Assembly (NCBI GenBank): GCA_900404475.1
Contig: OUQQ01000445.1
Coordinates: 3,361-21,085 of the forward strand
DNA from: Spongospora subterranea
Lineage: Eukaryota > Endomyxa > Phytomyxea > Plasmodiophorida > Plasmodiophoridae
DNA length: 17,725 nt
Reading direction: 5' to 3'
Each line of letters begins with the position of its first letter. Positions within the stretch are counted from its first letter, which is position 1. A program made the position numbers and the translations under genes. The notes beneath the pieces were generated by a model. That model was not told where the DNA came from. It saw only the letters and a program-made list of their open reading frames with translations, and ran no database searches. This document shows, in pieces, positions 1 to 9,213 of this stretch.

Positions 1-3000
1 TGATAGATCGAGGGGCCGACATATTCACACAGGATGAATTCGGGAATACTCCATTGCACATCGCCGCTGGTCAGGGCCTGTAATATATTCCATATGATAT
101 ATCATTACCCCTTATCTGACACCTCAATAGAAATATCGCCGTCATAAAGCTCTTGGAAAAAATCAAAATGACACAACCACAAGCTCTTGACCTCCAAAAC
201 AATGCTGGTAAAACTCCACTCCATTTTGCAGTGGACTGTGAACGGTTGGTCGTATAGAGTGTTTAAGGGGTGATCTGCTGTCAATATTTACTACTGATTG
301 TTCAGGAAAGTGGTGATCAAGGCTCTGTTGGATGGAGGAGCCAATCCCGTTATCGTTGATAATTCGGGCAATACAGCACTGCACCTGGCGATAGAACGAA
401 AACTGTAGACTGCTATAATCTGTGGAAATTGGAACTCATCTGATTAAGATATCACAGAGGTGAAAGGATCATTACTGATATCATCAAAGCAGTGAGGGCA
501 AAGGCTGTCGATATTTTGAGCCATATTGAGATGACGAATCCCTCTGGGTGTTCGAGTGGAACAATGGTTCATGGTGTCCTGTATATTCTTAATAGGTGTG
601 TTGAAATCATTGAAGTCGTTGATCTGATCTCACAGGGACCGAAATGCCATCGGTAAAGCGACGTCCGAAATATTGAACCTCAGGAATCATATGGGGCGCA
701 CTGCTCTTTTACATGCAGTTTATCATCGTTGGTTGGTCAATTTACTGTCTCGGTCTGGTTATTGCCTTCAATAATAAGATTCAGTCATGAGATCTCCCGA
801 ATTCTGTTGGATCTCGGTGCCGATCCCACAACAACAGATATTCATGGCAATACAGCACTGCACTTGGCGATAGAACGAGACTTGTAGACTGCTATCGTCT
901 GTGGAAATAACAACTCATCTGATTGAGATCTCACAGAAGTCGACAGATCATTATTGATATAATTGAGGCGACGAAGGCACAACCTATCCATGTTCTGGGT
1001 CATAATGGGATGACGGACCCTTCTTTGTGTTTGAGTGGACAATTAATTCATGATGGCCTGTATATTTGTTGATTGGTGGGTTGAATTCATTGAGTCGTTG
1101 ATTTGATCTCACAGGGACCGAAATGCCTTCGGTGAAGCGGTGTGGGAATTACTAAACCTCAGGAACAATCAGGGGCGCACTGCTTTCTGGATAGCAGTTC
1201 ATCTTAATCGGTTGGTCAAATTTCCTGTCCTTGTCTATTCACCTACATCAATGATGGGTGTCTGTAAATCTTCAGTGGTTCTATCGCCAACATTCTTCTT
1301 CTTAATGGTGCCGATCCCACTATATTGGATAAGTATGAGGACTCACCATTGCACACTAATTTGCCACATGACATGTATGTCGCCCAAATCACAAAAAAAC
1401 TCAAATAATTAGTGATGTGCTCACAGGACAGACGAAATGCTCATTTTGATGATCGAAAATATGAATGTCAATCAAGTGAACAGGCATGGAAACACTCTTC
1501 TCCGAAATGCAACGATTAACAAACGGTTGGTCGTAATTAGTATTGGATATCAGGGCCTCAATAAAACTGCTAAATTAGGGAAATTTTGGTCAAACACCTG
1601 TTGAAGAAAGGCGCCACTCCTATCATTCATGATCATCATGGGATGTCAGTACTTCACCTGGCAATAGTTTATAAAATGTATGATGAACAGTTCACATTGC
1701 TGATTTATCAAAATATCTCATTAGCATTTCTACAGAAGTGGGCAGGTCATCTCCGATATGATAAACGCGGCGAGGCCAAAACCAATCCACCTTGTGCTCC
1801 AGAATCCGATGACAACACGATTCTATGCGTGTTTGATTCAACAATTGATTGATTGCCTGTATATTGGTCATTTATCGGTCTGAAACATTGAAGGACCTGA
1901 TTTGATCTCACAGAAACCGAGACGTCGTCTCTAAAGTAATCGCTCTCTCATGCGACCCTATAATCAATTCGAGGAACCATAAGGGCAAAACTGCTTTCTT
2001 TTTTGCAGTTCTTTTTGATCGGTTGGTCAAGTTCTCTGTCTGACTCTGATCAGCGAGTTCAATACTAAGGTCTCGTATCCCCAGTGTTGATATCGCCCAA
2101 TTTCTGTTGGAGAACGGTGCCGATCCCACGATAGCGGATCATGATAGGCATAAACCATTGACCACTATTCTGTCTAACCTGTGAGTTAAACAAATCTCAC
2201 CAGATTCTCCAACATTTACTCACGTTATCACAGATCAGACGATTCTATTCTATCAATGATACAAAATATTGATATCGACCACCGGTACAATGATGGCTCC
2301 ACTCTTTTCCATAATGCTATTAAGTGTCATCGGTTGGTCAATTGATTGTGTAGACACTGATCGTCCCCTCAAAAACATTGATTGGTTAGGGAAGTGGTGG
2401 TTATGACATTGTTGAGGAGAGGCGCCAACCCCATTATTGCTGATTCTAATGGGAATACAGCACTGCACCTGGCAATAGAGCATAATCTGTACACACCTTT
2501 AAACTTGTTATTTTTACCACAATTCTCATATTAAATCTCATAGAAGTGGAGAGACCATTATATTTATACTTGAGGCGGCAACGCCAAGAACGGCCGCTGT
2601 TCTGGGTCAAAACGGGATGACAGATTCCTTAATGTGTTCAAATGGAGAGTTAGTTTATAATCGCTTGTATATTGTTGATGGGTGTGTCGAGATCATTGAA
2701 GTCGCTGCTCTGATCTCACAGGGACCGGGATGTCAACCGTCAGGCGGTTTCAGGAATAATCAATTTCAGAAACCAAAAAAGGCAAACCGCTCTGTTTCTG
2801 GCAGTTACTCTTGCACGGTTGGTAGAAATGACAGTCTGGTTCTGATCACAACTCAAATATTGAGTTTTTTGTGTTTCCAGTTTTGATATCATCCAGATTC
2901 TTGTGGAGAGAGGTGCCGATCCCAATATAGCAAATATTGATGGGAACACACCATTGCACACCCATATTTCAACTGAGTTGTATATCGCCCAAATTCCACA

Positions 3001-3605
3001 ATATCTTGAAACACCTAATGATGTGCCAACAGGACAGACGAAATCATCATATCAATGATCGAAAATATTCAAGTGAACCACTCTGGCAATGATGGGGCTA
3101 CACGTCTTCATAGGGCTATTGCGTGTAATAGGTTGGTCGGGATATCTATTTGACACTGATCATCCCCCTCAACTAAGCTGAGGCTATAGAGAAGTTCTGG
3201 TCAAGTATCTGTTGAAGAGAGGCGCCAATCCCCTTATTTCTGATCTCAATGGGAATACAGCACTGCACATGGCAATATATTACAACCTGTAGACTGCTAT
3301 ACTGTGTTAATTTGTCTATATATCTGATTGGGATCTCACAGAAGTAAGCAGATCATTATCGATATAATTGAGGCGGCGCGGTTCCTTCTTTTGGAACGGG
3401 ATGAGATGAAGGAACGCTATGGGAGATTGGGTGGATCCTTGATCCGCTTTGGCTGGTCATTGTCAACACATATGCCGAAAACATCAACATCGCTGAATTG
3501 ATATCTCAGGAAATTTTGTCAAATTATCGGTGTAGGTCCAACAATAATCCAACTTAAAAATCATGATGGTGAAACTGCTCTCGAGTGGGCAATTTCTACA
3601 CAGCG
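1..3605 (+). repeat. Tandem five-exon ankyrin block (A-B-C-D-E), about 800 bp period
   Basis: Exon types recur in fixed order. A carries GADP/T-PLH, B begins with a TDE motif or related and is mostly 99 nt, C carries GANP/NTALHLAI, D is 120-123 nt and poorly ankyrin-like, and E is 96-108 nt with the LRNN..RTA motif. Copy 1: <1-79, 131-244, 306-404, 458-580, 636-731. Copy 2 (shortened): 785-883, 937-1059, 1115-1210. Copy 3: 1276-2021. Copy 4: 2085-2817. Copy 5: 2881-3605. A exons start at 1276, 2085 and 2881, giving periods of 809 and 796 bp. Introns at the same place in different copies are also similar: the intron after D is 55 nt in each of the first four copies. The array therefore grew by duplicating genomic DNA with its introns, not by retrocopying. 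Confidence 0.85.
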
Positions 3606-3723
3606 GTTGGTCTAATCTGCGCCTGGTCAACCCCATCAACTACTTGTGCTAATCTGACGTCATCAAAGGGTTGACCTATTTGACGTTCTATCGAACCGCT
3701 GCAGATGGAGAGTAGGAGGCTGA
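1..3723 (+). CDS. Ankyrin-repeat protein, many-exon gene (5' end outside the window)
   Basis: Spliced exons encode a continuous run of ankyrin repeats, a protein-protein interaction fold; partner and location are unknown. Exons: <1-79, 131-244, 306-404, 458-580, 636-731, 785-883, 937-1059, 1115-1210, 1276-1374, 1427-1525, 1579-1677, 1736-1858, 1914-2021, 2085-2180, 2234-2332, 2390-2488, 2544-2666, 2722-2817, 2881-2979, 3033-3131, 3190-3288, 3342-3461, 3510-3605 and a probable last exon 3669-3723 ending in TGA. All introns are GT-AG, 48-65 nt and phase 2, and every internal exon is a multiple of 3. Typical motifs are GANPVIVDNSGNTALHLAIE (exon 306-404) and GADIFTQDEFGNTPLHIAAG (exon 1). No internal exon contains a stop, so the gene is intact or only recently inactive. 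No signal peptide, membrane segment or other domain is visible. The last exon is a shortened, frame-damaged copy of the A-type exon, so the true 3' end is uncertain. Confidence 0.85.
785..883 (+). other. A/C hybrid ankyrin exon
   Basis: The first half matches A-type exons (GGTGCCGATCCCAC as in 1276-1374 and 2085-2180). The second half matches C-type exons (AATACAGCACTGCAC). It is followed by a C-type intron starting GTAGACTGCTAT, like the intron at 405. No B exon lies between the A-like and C-like parts. The switch falls at about 835-850, inside the conserved Gly-Asn-Thr loop. The exon stays 99 nt and phase 2-2, so the reading frame survived. The simplest reading is unequal crossing-over between A and C exons that removed one B exon and its two flanking introns. 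Confidence 0.7.
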
Positions 3724-5250
3724 AACCATTCCTCAAACGCAACAAAGGTCTCGCGGTGCTGATGGTGGAGTTGGGAATCTTATTTATCTATAAACTGGCG
3801 ACATCAACTGGCAAATTTCCTGATTCAAAAGAGTTCCCATGACGTTGTCGGGTTCGATTTGACCACATTGAAACCGTCAAAATACGGTGGCAACTTATGC
3901 TATCTCGGCAATTTTACAGCCAGGTCATGGCTTCGTCGACTAATGATAATGAAAGTCGGTCACCAAAGTCGCAGTATTTAGTTGCAGAAACGAATACTGA
4001 TCCATTTTGTCATTTTCAAGCTTCTGATAATCCCACTTATAATGCTAAGAAACCCCCCTGGTGCCTGCGTCCAAACCGTCCAAAGCGCCTTCTGAGTTGC
4101 CACATGCACCTAAAATATCTACCAGCGTGCATCCAGCTGCATTCATTATATCGTTCGTTTGCTCGCGATGGCAAGTTTGATCATTTAGTTTTTTTCATCT
4201 CATCGCTCCCGTTATGTTAAAACCCAGGCAATCTACCACAGTGGCGCCCACGCTATCAAAGCGACTTTGTTTATCGATTCATAAATGTCTGCCCTTCCTA
4301 TTTTTGAATCGCATCTGGCGCAAACGAGAGATTGTTTACCAACCTACAGAGAGCGCCAGCTGTGTTTCGACCATGGCGAGAAGAGAATAGTTTCATCATA
4401 CTTGATACGCGTTATATTCGGTAGTGGCAGTAATTCAAATTCGGTTCTAGAAGAATTGTTGGGGGGTTGGCAACAATGGGAAATCGGTTGGCCGACCAAC
4501 GGCAACTGTGATGAAATGCGATGACGGATTGAAAGACATCTGATCGCAGTTGATATCGATCCTGGATTGTTCATGAGTTGCAGATTGTTGGTTAGGCGAC
4601 ATCCCACCAATGCATTGAATATTGGCCATCGTTGACACGTTAAATGGGCGGTCGCTACGACAATGATTCCGTTGGTCTTAATCTGGTTCACCTTTATCGC
4701 TGATGAACGAAAGCAAAACCCCCGAAGCTACAGAATAGGGTAGCCCTTACACCACAAATGTGAAATAAAGCGCCCGCTGTTTTAGATGGAGTATATTCCA
4801 TTCTGGTGTTGCCAAACAATACATTGTTAGATGGGCCAGCCTAGCGGCAACGCGTGCAGACCTATACGACTGCCGCTCGTATGAATTCTGTACACATTAT
4901 GACATCATATGACAATATCTCGGGGATCGCAACACTGCAGAGATTGGGCTCTAAAAACCAGGATAGGAGCGGAGGCGATTTGCCTTTCGAAATCGCACGA
5001 CGCGTCAAAATCTACCAAAGACTTCGGGATGGACGGCGGAAGATGTGGCGATAATTGCCCAGGCACGACGATGGATGCTCGTAAAGCGACACCATATCCT
5101 GCCCTTGGCGATGAGCCACCTGTGGTATAGGGCCAAAAGGGAATAGACCCCAGACCAGCAGGAACAATACGAACGTGGCGACACAAGAAATGATGGGGAT
5201 CGTTGATGAATCAAACACCAATATATAGGAGTGCGACTAGTTCGAGATTA
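3724..5250. other. Degenerate DNA, probably retroelement-derived
   Basis: No spliced or unspliced gene is readable over this 1.5 kb; ORFs do not exceed about 115 codons. Just after 3723 there may be further remains of an A-type ankyrin exon. At about 4240-4550 the plus frames weakly suggest a retroviral-type aspartic protease and its following linker: a KATLFID string near 4265, then WQQWEIGWPTNG at about 4470. Stops and frame changes break this up and I could not confirm it. Position just upstream of an integrase relic makes a retroelement origin likely. Confidence 0.35.
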
Positions 5251-5253
5251 ACC

Positions 5254-5680
5254 ATTGATCTGAAGGCCATCATGGGTCCATCCACTCGACGATTAACAAT
5301 AGTTGTGACCCCATGACGTAAGTGTTGAACGCGGCCAGGGAACATACCAAGCGATTTCATCCCGCCCAAAAAAACATAATCGGAGCAGCTCTAGCCGATT
5401 TACTGGCCGATTTACTGGATCATGTTGCATCGACTACCCGATGAAATCATCTCCAACCGAACGTCCAAGTTTGTGACAAATTATGGAAACAGCTCTTGGC
5501 TCGATTAAAGGGTCAACGAAGACTCGTTCTCCTCGGGAAACCACCAAACGGATGGACAAACGGAACGGGGAGACCAGGTCCTGGAACAAGATCTGCGTTG
5601 ATATATATCAACTCTCAACGGAACGATTGGGCCGATGGGTTTCTTGTTACCGAATCTGTTCAGAGCGGGAAGTCACTGTT
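5254..5680 (+). pseudogene. Ty3/gypsy integrase catalytic core, decayed
   Basis: Integrase would insert retroelement cDNA into nuclear DNA. Three plus frames together follow the expected order. An ID pair at 5254-5259 sits where the first catalytic Asp belongs, followed by IVVTP (5300s). DFIPPKKT at about 5355 matches the family's FIPTKKT block. LPDEIISNRTSKF at about 5437 corresponds to LPDEIISDRGSKF, with the second catalytic Asp changed to Asn. HQTDGQTERGDQVLEQDLR from 5542 contains the third acidic residue (TER). INSQRNDWAD follows at about 5605. At least two frameshifts and an in-frame stop after DLR show that it is dead. The zinc-binding HHCC domain is not recognisable upstream. The relic runs directly into Gag sequence. 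Confidence 0.8.
5396..5419 (+). repeat. 12-bp tandem duplication inside the integrase relic
   Basis: The 12-mer CCGATTTACTGG occurs twice back to back. Being 12 nt, it adds four codons without changing frame, duplicating an ADLL-like stretch before the LDHV motif. It is probably a replication-slippage event after the element died. Confidence 0.8.
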
Positions 5681-6060
5681 TTAGCCCAGGAATCAATGAA
5701 GAAATTCAAGATCTGTTGCTGGCCCGTAACCACGGCGAGCACTCTTCAACAGTTAATTGCAGACGCTCTTCGCCTCGAACAACGAATTCAACAGCGACGA
5801 GTTGCAAACACATTATGATGTAACCTCCACCAAGATTACCACCACACTTCCTCGCTTTTCGTCGCCATCAGACCCCGCGATCAACGGCTCCCATGCAATG
5901 AGACCCGACACTACCACCGTTTCAAGAGAACTTAAATTACATGCATATGGCTCCCTCCAACCTCTTCTTACATTGGAAGAAAATAGAACGTCGTCGACGT
6001 CATCATTTGTGCTTGTAGTGTGGCGAGCGGTCGTGTCGCATATACCACCTCAGCGGCAGG
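5668..6060 (+). pseudogene. Ty3/gypsy Gag C-terminal part with decayed zinc knuckle
   Basis: Gag would form the virus-like particle and bind element RNA. INEEIQDLLLA (about 5692, one frame) continues after a frameshift as TLQQLIADALRLEQRIQQRR (about 5740-5800). That is the usual end of the Gag capsid region in this family, where a PATLDELI..A.RID.R type motif is expected. At 6010-6051 a CCHC knuckle (C-X2-C-X4-H-X4-C) keeps its spacing, but His is replaced by Cys, the last Cys by Leu, and a TAG stop lies between the first two Cys. The N-terminal part of Gag is missing because integrase sequence abuts it. Confidence 0.7.
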
Positions 6061-6289
6061 GAAATGCGGCGGGGCGTCGTTGATGAACCGGCGGGTGCCG
6101 TCGTCCCTTTACAGTCTATAATTTCTCCTACCGTACCACCTACTCCTATTGAAACCACAGCTACATGTTCGATTAAGGCGATTAGCAGCACCTCTCTCTT
6201 TGCGATTATCGTCCACCGTTCTCGTAAACAATTCGTTTGAGGAGATGCTCTGCCCGTCGTGCACGCTGAACTGGCCGAACGCACTCAGC

Positions 6290-6850
6290 ACCTTAGCAGT
6301 ATTCATTGGCTTTGGACAAACGGCACTGTTCATCGACTGGAGTTTCGTCGAGCAGTATGGCATTGAGATCACACCATTGTGTTGTCCTTTTCCTGCTCAC
6401 GCTTATCATTGGCGATTAGTTGCCATCTGCTCCCTACCAGACAATTCACCTTGGTTTTACTCTCACTAATATTCAACTCCATGCATCGGTTTACGTGATT
6501 GACAGGCCCGAATTACCAGATTGTGCTCGATATGTCGTTCTTGCATCAGGTCAACCCAGAGATTGATTGACTGCAATTAAGGATCACAGCCCGTCCGGCA
6601 GGCCAAAGCGCCGATTCGCTCAAGATGATGAGCCGCCAGGGTCATGTTTTCGCCCTCTACATTCGACCAATTGAGGTGTCGGGATAACCAATTAGAGTCT
6701 TTGAGATTCAAAGAGACAAACACCCCAGATTTAACCACATAATTACCAGCAAAATACATCAATCTCGCGGACGGATTGTCGAAGGAAGGCGCAGAAGCGC
6801 TTCCACTTCACCGTCTGGGTTCAGATTTAGCTATTAATTTTAAAGACAAC
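6290..6850 (+). pseudogene. Ty3/gypsy aspartic protease and protease-RT linker, decayed
   Basis: The protease would cut the Gag-Pol polyprotein. In the frame open from 6149 to 6469, FIGFGQTALFIDWSFVEQYG (about 6302-6361) matches the LIDSGATxxFIDxSFVExxG block; the catalytic Asp appears as Gly. YQIVLDMSFLHQVNPEID (6511-6567) is the family's IVLGMxFLxxxNPxIDW motif, with the final Trp codon turned into TGA. LSKEGAEALPLHR and SDLAINF (about 6775-6840) are the block before RT (normally VFSKEEAExLPPHR). Frameshifts separate these blocks. The order Gag, protease, linker, RT fits one element. Confidence 0.72.
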
Positions 6851-6894
6851 GTCACCAGTTTACCCAATAAACTGATGCTATTCTATTTCAGTCA

Positions 6895-7590
6895 AGGAAG
6901 AGGTCGCTCTGCGCTCTAACAATGCGGAAATATCGGAACAAGGGGTTTCATCCGAAATTCTGAGTCCCCAGTCGGTCCCCCAATCCTCTTCCTTCGCAAC
7001 AAAGACGATCGTTGCGAGTGTGTGTTGACTACAGAGGTTGAGAAAACATTGAAAAGTGCCAGCACTATCCGATACCTGTCATCGACTATATCCCTCAATG
7101 AATAACAAGTTAGATTACGCGTTGCCTAAACCTCTGGCGAGTCAGGGAATGTGGCGAATACAAGATGGGATTTAACTGCAAATATGACCATTTCTGAGTT
7201 TTCCGTAATGCCATATGGCCTCAAACCACATCGCCTGTTTTTCAGAGACTCATGAACGAACCTTTTTGACGATGATGGAAATCACTTAGATTATATTATC
7301 GACAGAATTCAGGTGTCGATTTAGTTTTCCATTTTGTTTCATTCTAGGAATTCTGAAGATTACGGAGCTCATGTGCGATTGGTACTGCAACAACTACTGG
7401 AACGAGGGCTGTTCGTGAAGCTTGAAAACAGCGCATTCAATGTCGAACGAACGGAATTCCTGAGTTATGTCGTCGTTAGACCACAGGGCTTGAAATGGAC
7501 CTTGCAAAAACGGAGACGATCTTACATGGCAAAGCTCCACGTCCGTAAAATGTGTTTAATGTTTTCTGGAATTTGTCAAGTCTAAAGTGA
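6895..7590 (+). pseudogene. Ty3/gypsy reverse transcriptase, decayed
   Basis: RT would copy element RNA into cDNA. Plus-frame blocks occur in order: GFIRNSESPVGPPILFLRNK (about 6945-7005; family GFIRPSxSPxGAPVLFVKK), CVDYRG (about 7020), FQRLMNEPF (about 7240) and RNSEDYGAHVRLVLQQLLER (about 7346-7405). VERTEFLSYVVVRPQGLKW follows (about 7446-7500), matching the thumb motif VEFLGYVVSPEGL. The catalytic YxDD box should lie near 7300-7340, but that stretch shows only stops and shifted frames. The enzyme is inactive, with at least three frame changes. Confidence 0.85.
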
Positions 7591-7609
7591 TTTCATAGCG
7601 AACTAGTCT

Positions 7610-7960
7610 GGATTAGCGGCTCCACTATATTATTTGACCAAGAAAGATGCCAACTTCGTTTTAGCTGGAGCATCACCAACAAGAGTTTGACCAAATGAAA
7701 AGGCACTTGCGTTGGCACCGGTCTTAGCTCATTTCGATCCGAACAGAACGTGTCTGGTTGACACCGACGAATCTGATTAGGAATTGGAATCACATTGTCT
7801 GGAGTTCAGCAACGGCGTCCAATTGCATTCTAATCGCGTAAATTCATCCGGGCGGAAATCAATTATGAACCTCACGATCAGGAAGTATCAGCGGTTGTTA
7901 GCGCTATTACTTGAAGGGCAGTACCCACAAGATTGAAGTCAGGGTTCATGGATAATTCAC
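7610..7960 (+). pseudogene. Ty3/gypsy RNase H domain, decayed
   Basis: RNase H would remove the RNA strand during reverse transcription. PLYYLTKKDANF (7621 on) is the tether region after RT. APVLAHFDPNRTCLVDTDES (about 7714-7773) matches the SAPVLAxPDPxRPFxLxTDAS block, with Ala of the DAS motif changed to Glu. RPIAF*SRKFIRAEINYEPH (about 7815-7875) matches PIAFYSRKxTPAExNYEIHD, with Tyr replaced by a stop. YLKGSTHKIEV follows near 7910. No integrase is recognisable downstream, so this copy stops at RNase H. Confidence 0.8.
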
Positions 7961-8308
7961 CGGTGATCGAGAGTGATATCCCCCTCGAACACATTCGTCA
8001 CATCGGGTGAACCATCAATACCGAACCTTCTAGTCCTTGTAAATGAAAACAATAATTTCCAGCAAATGCACCAAAACATCACAACTAACAATGTCGTTGA
8101 ACCAAACAGGAACAAGAATCTGACGATCAGGTTGAGCTGTTAAGTTGAATATCTTTCGCGCTGAAGATAGTTGAAGGGGGTGAAAGTCGTTGGCTCATCC
8201 CTGACCTGTGATTGCCAGAGATGTTCCTGACCAGAAATTAGCAATCGGGGGCCCAAAACGAAGGGGGGTCATCACTGGCCCATATTCCACACGCACCTGA
8301 ACACCACA
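7961..8308. other. No recognisable gene; probable 3' margin of the retroelement relic
   Basis: Short broken frames only. G-rich purine tracts at about 8171-8180 and 8257-8267 could be old polypurine tracts, but no matching LTR pair was found, so I make no LTR call. Confidence 0.4.
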
Positions 8309-8947
8309 ATGGCAATTCCACATCGCGTCAAGAAATCGGTCCCTGAAAGGCGCCAGACAGCGATTCGATACCGGGATAAACCAAACGAAATTGAACAAAA
8401 CGTCTCACAGTGCCAAGATGTCTCAACCGCCAGCTTTGATGTCATCGCCGTCGTCAATAGATTTCGGCAAAATTTATCAAAAATCGTGCTGATGTTGTTG
8501 ATTGCTGCGATGTTCGCTGGTTGGCTTCTATTTGGGTCTATTAAGGCGAAAGAACAGGGGCAACACATCCAACCTGTAAACCACAACGTGAAGGCGATGA
8601 GTACCGGGAGTGAACAGAAGAACCAAGAATCTGATCGAACATTGAGAGTGGTGACCAAAACCGTGGACAAAAAGGAACTTGACCAGGAAGAGATGGCACG
8701 AACTCGGCGGAAACAGAGTTTTTCCCGAGAAAGTGAGCTGCTGACAGTGAAGCGGGGATCGGATCGTCAACCGATTCACCTGATAGTGAAGGAACTCAAT
8801 AGATGGTTTGACATGATGGACATGGGAACGAGGAGTTGCAAGAGACAGAATCCTCGGAACAAAGTAGTTGGTCAATTCGGTCACTGCATCATGTTTCCCC
8901 CGATATTTCGAATCCGTTTATCTGCTGTTTTCTGTCAACCGTGGTGA
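8309..8947 (+). CDS. Unclassified 212-residue ORF with one predicted membrane segment
   Basis: This is the longest uninterrupted ORF in the window. I do not recognise a family. Residues about 1-50 are polar. A hydrophobic stretch, IVLMLLIAAMFAGWLLFG (about 59-76), could span a membrane. Residues about 77-175 are strongly charged, rich in Lys, Arg, Glu and Gln (KKELDQEEMARTRRKQ), and may be helical. The C-terminus is hydrophobic. It begins at an ATG just after the retroelement relic. It could be a retroelement accessory ORF, an exon of an unrecognised gene or a chance frame: two long antisense ORFs overlap it, which weakens the coding case. No introns or start context support it independently. 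Confidence 0.3.
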   Translation: MAIPHRVKKSVPERRQTAIRYRDKPNEIEQNVSQCQDVSTASFDVIAVVNRFRQNLSKIVLMLLIAAMFAGWLLFGSIKAKEQGQHIQPVNHNVKAMSTGSEQKNQESDRTLRVVTKTVDKKELDQEEMARTRRKQSFSRESELLTVKRGSDRQPIHLIVKELNRWFDMMDMGTRSCKRQNPRNKVVGQFGHCIMFPPIFRIRLSAVFCQPW

Positions 8948-9213
8948 ATTTAACAAAAAGTACCAGCTTAAGTTTTGGGTACCGACCTTAATAAACAAAC
9001 ACCACAACGGGTGCTGTAAAAACAGTAATACAGAAGCTGCCCATCCGGAATCGAGTCCCATTAGCGCCATCGCGCCCGTTACGAGTACTGGTTGCCGTTT
9101 GTGATCTTGAGGAAATACCTCCAAACATTGAGACCACAACACGACATTGTCCATGACCATCACCTGTTTTCAGTCAATGGCATATAAACAAGTCCTCCCT
9201 CCGTTGTTTTTTA
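8948..9213. other. No recognisable gene
   Basis: Only short overlapping frames on both strands without recognisable motifs. No repeat or RNA structure was noticed. Confidence 0.5.

Noticed and set aside
2617..2886. 89-codon ORF as a separate gene
   Set aside because: It is D-exon sequence read through the following intron and then out of frame into the E exon.
1..3605. Regular repeats as a CRISPR or satellite array
   Set aside because: The periodicity is explained by ankyrin exons and their introns; spacing and unit sequence do not fit CRISPR.
4344..4691. 115-codon minus-strand ORF
   Set aside because: No motif; the plus strand of the same region hints at retroelement protease sequence instead.
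8165..8275. Purine-rich tracts as polypurine tract and LTR start
   Set aside because: No matching LTR pair, target-site duplication or primer-binding site could be found, so no LTR boundary can be supported.
8272..8884. Minus-strand ORFs of 132 and 118 codons
   Set aside because: They overlap each other and the longer plus-strand ORF, with no recognisable motif on the minus strand. Treated as shadows.
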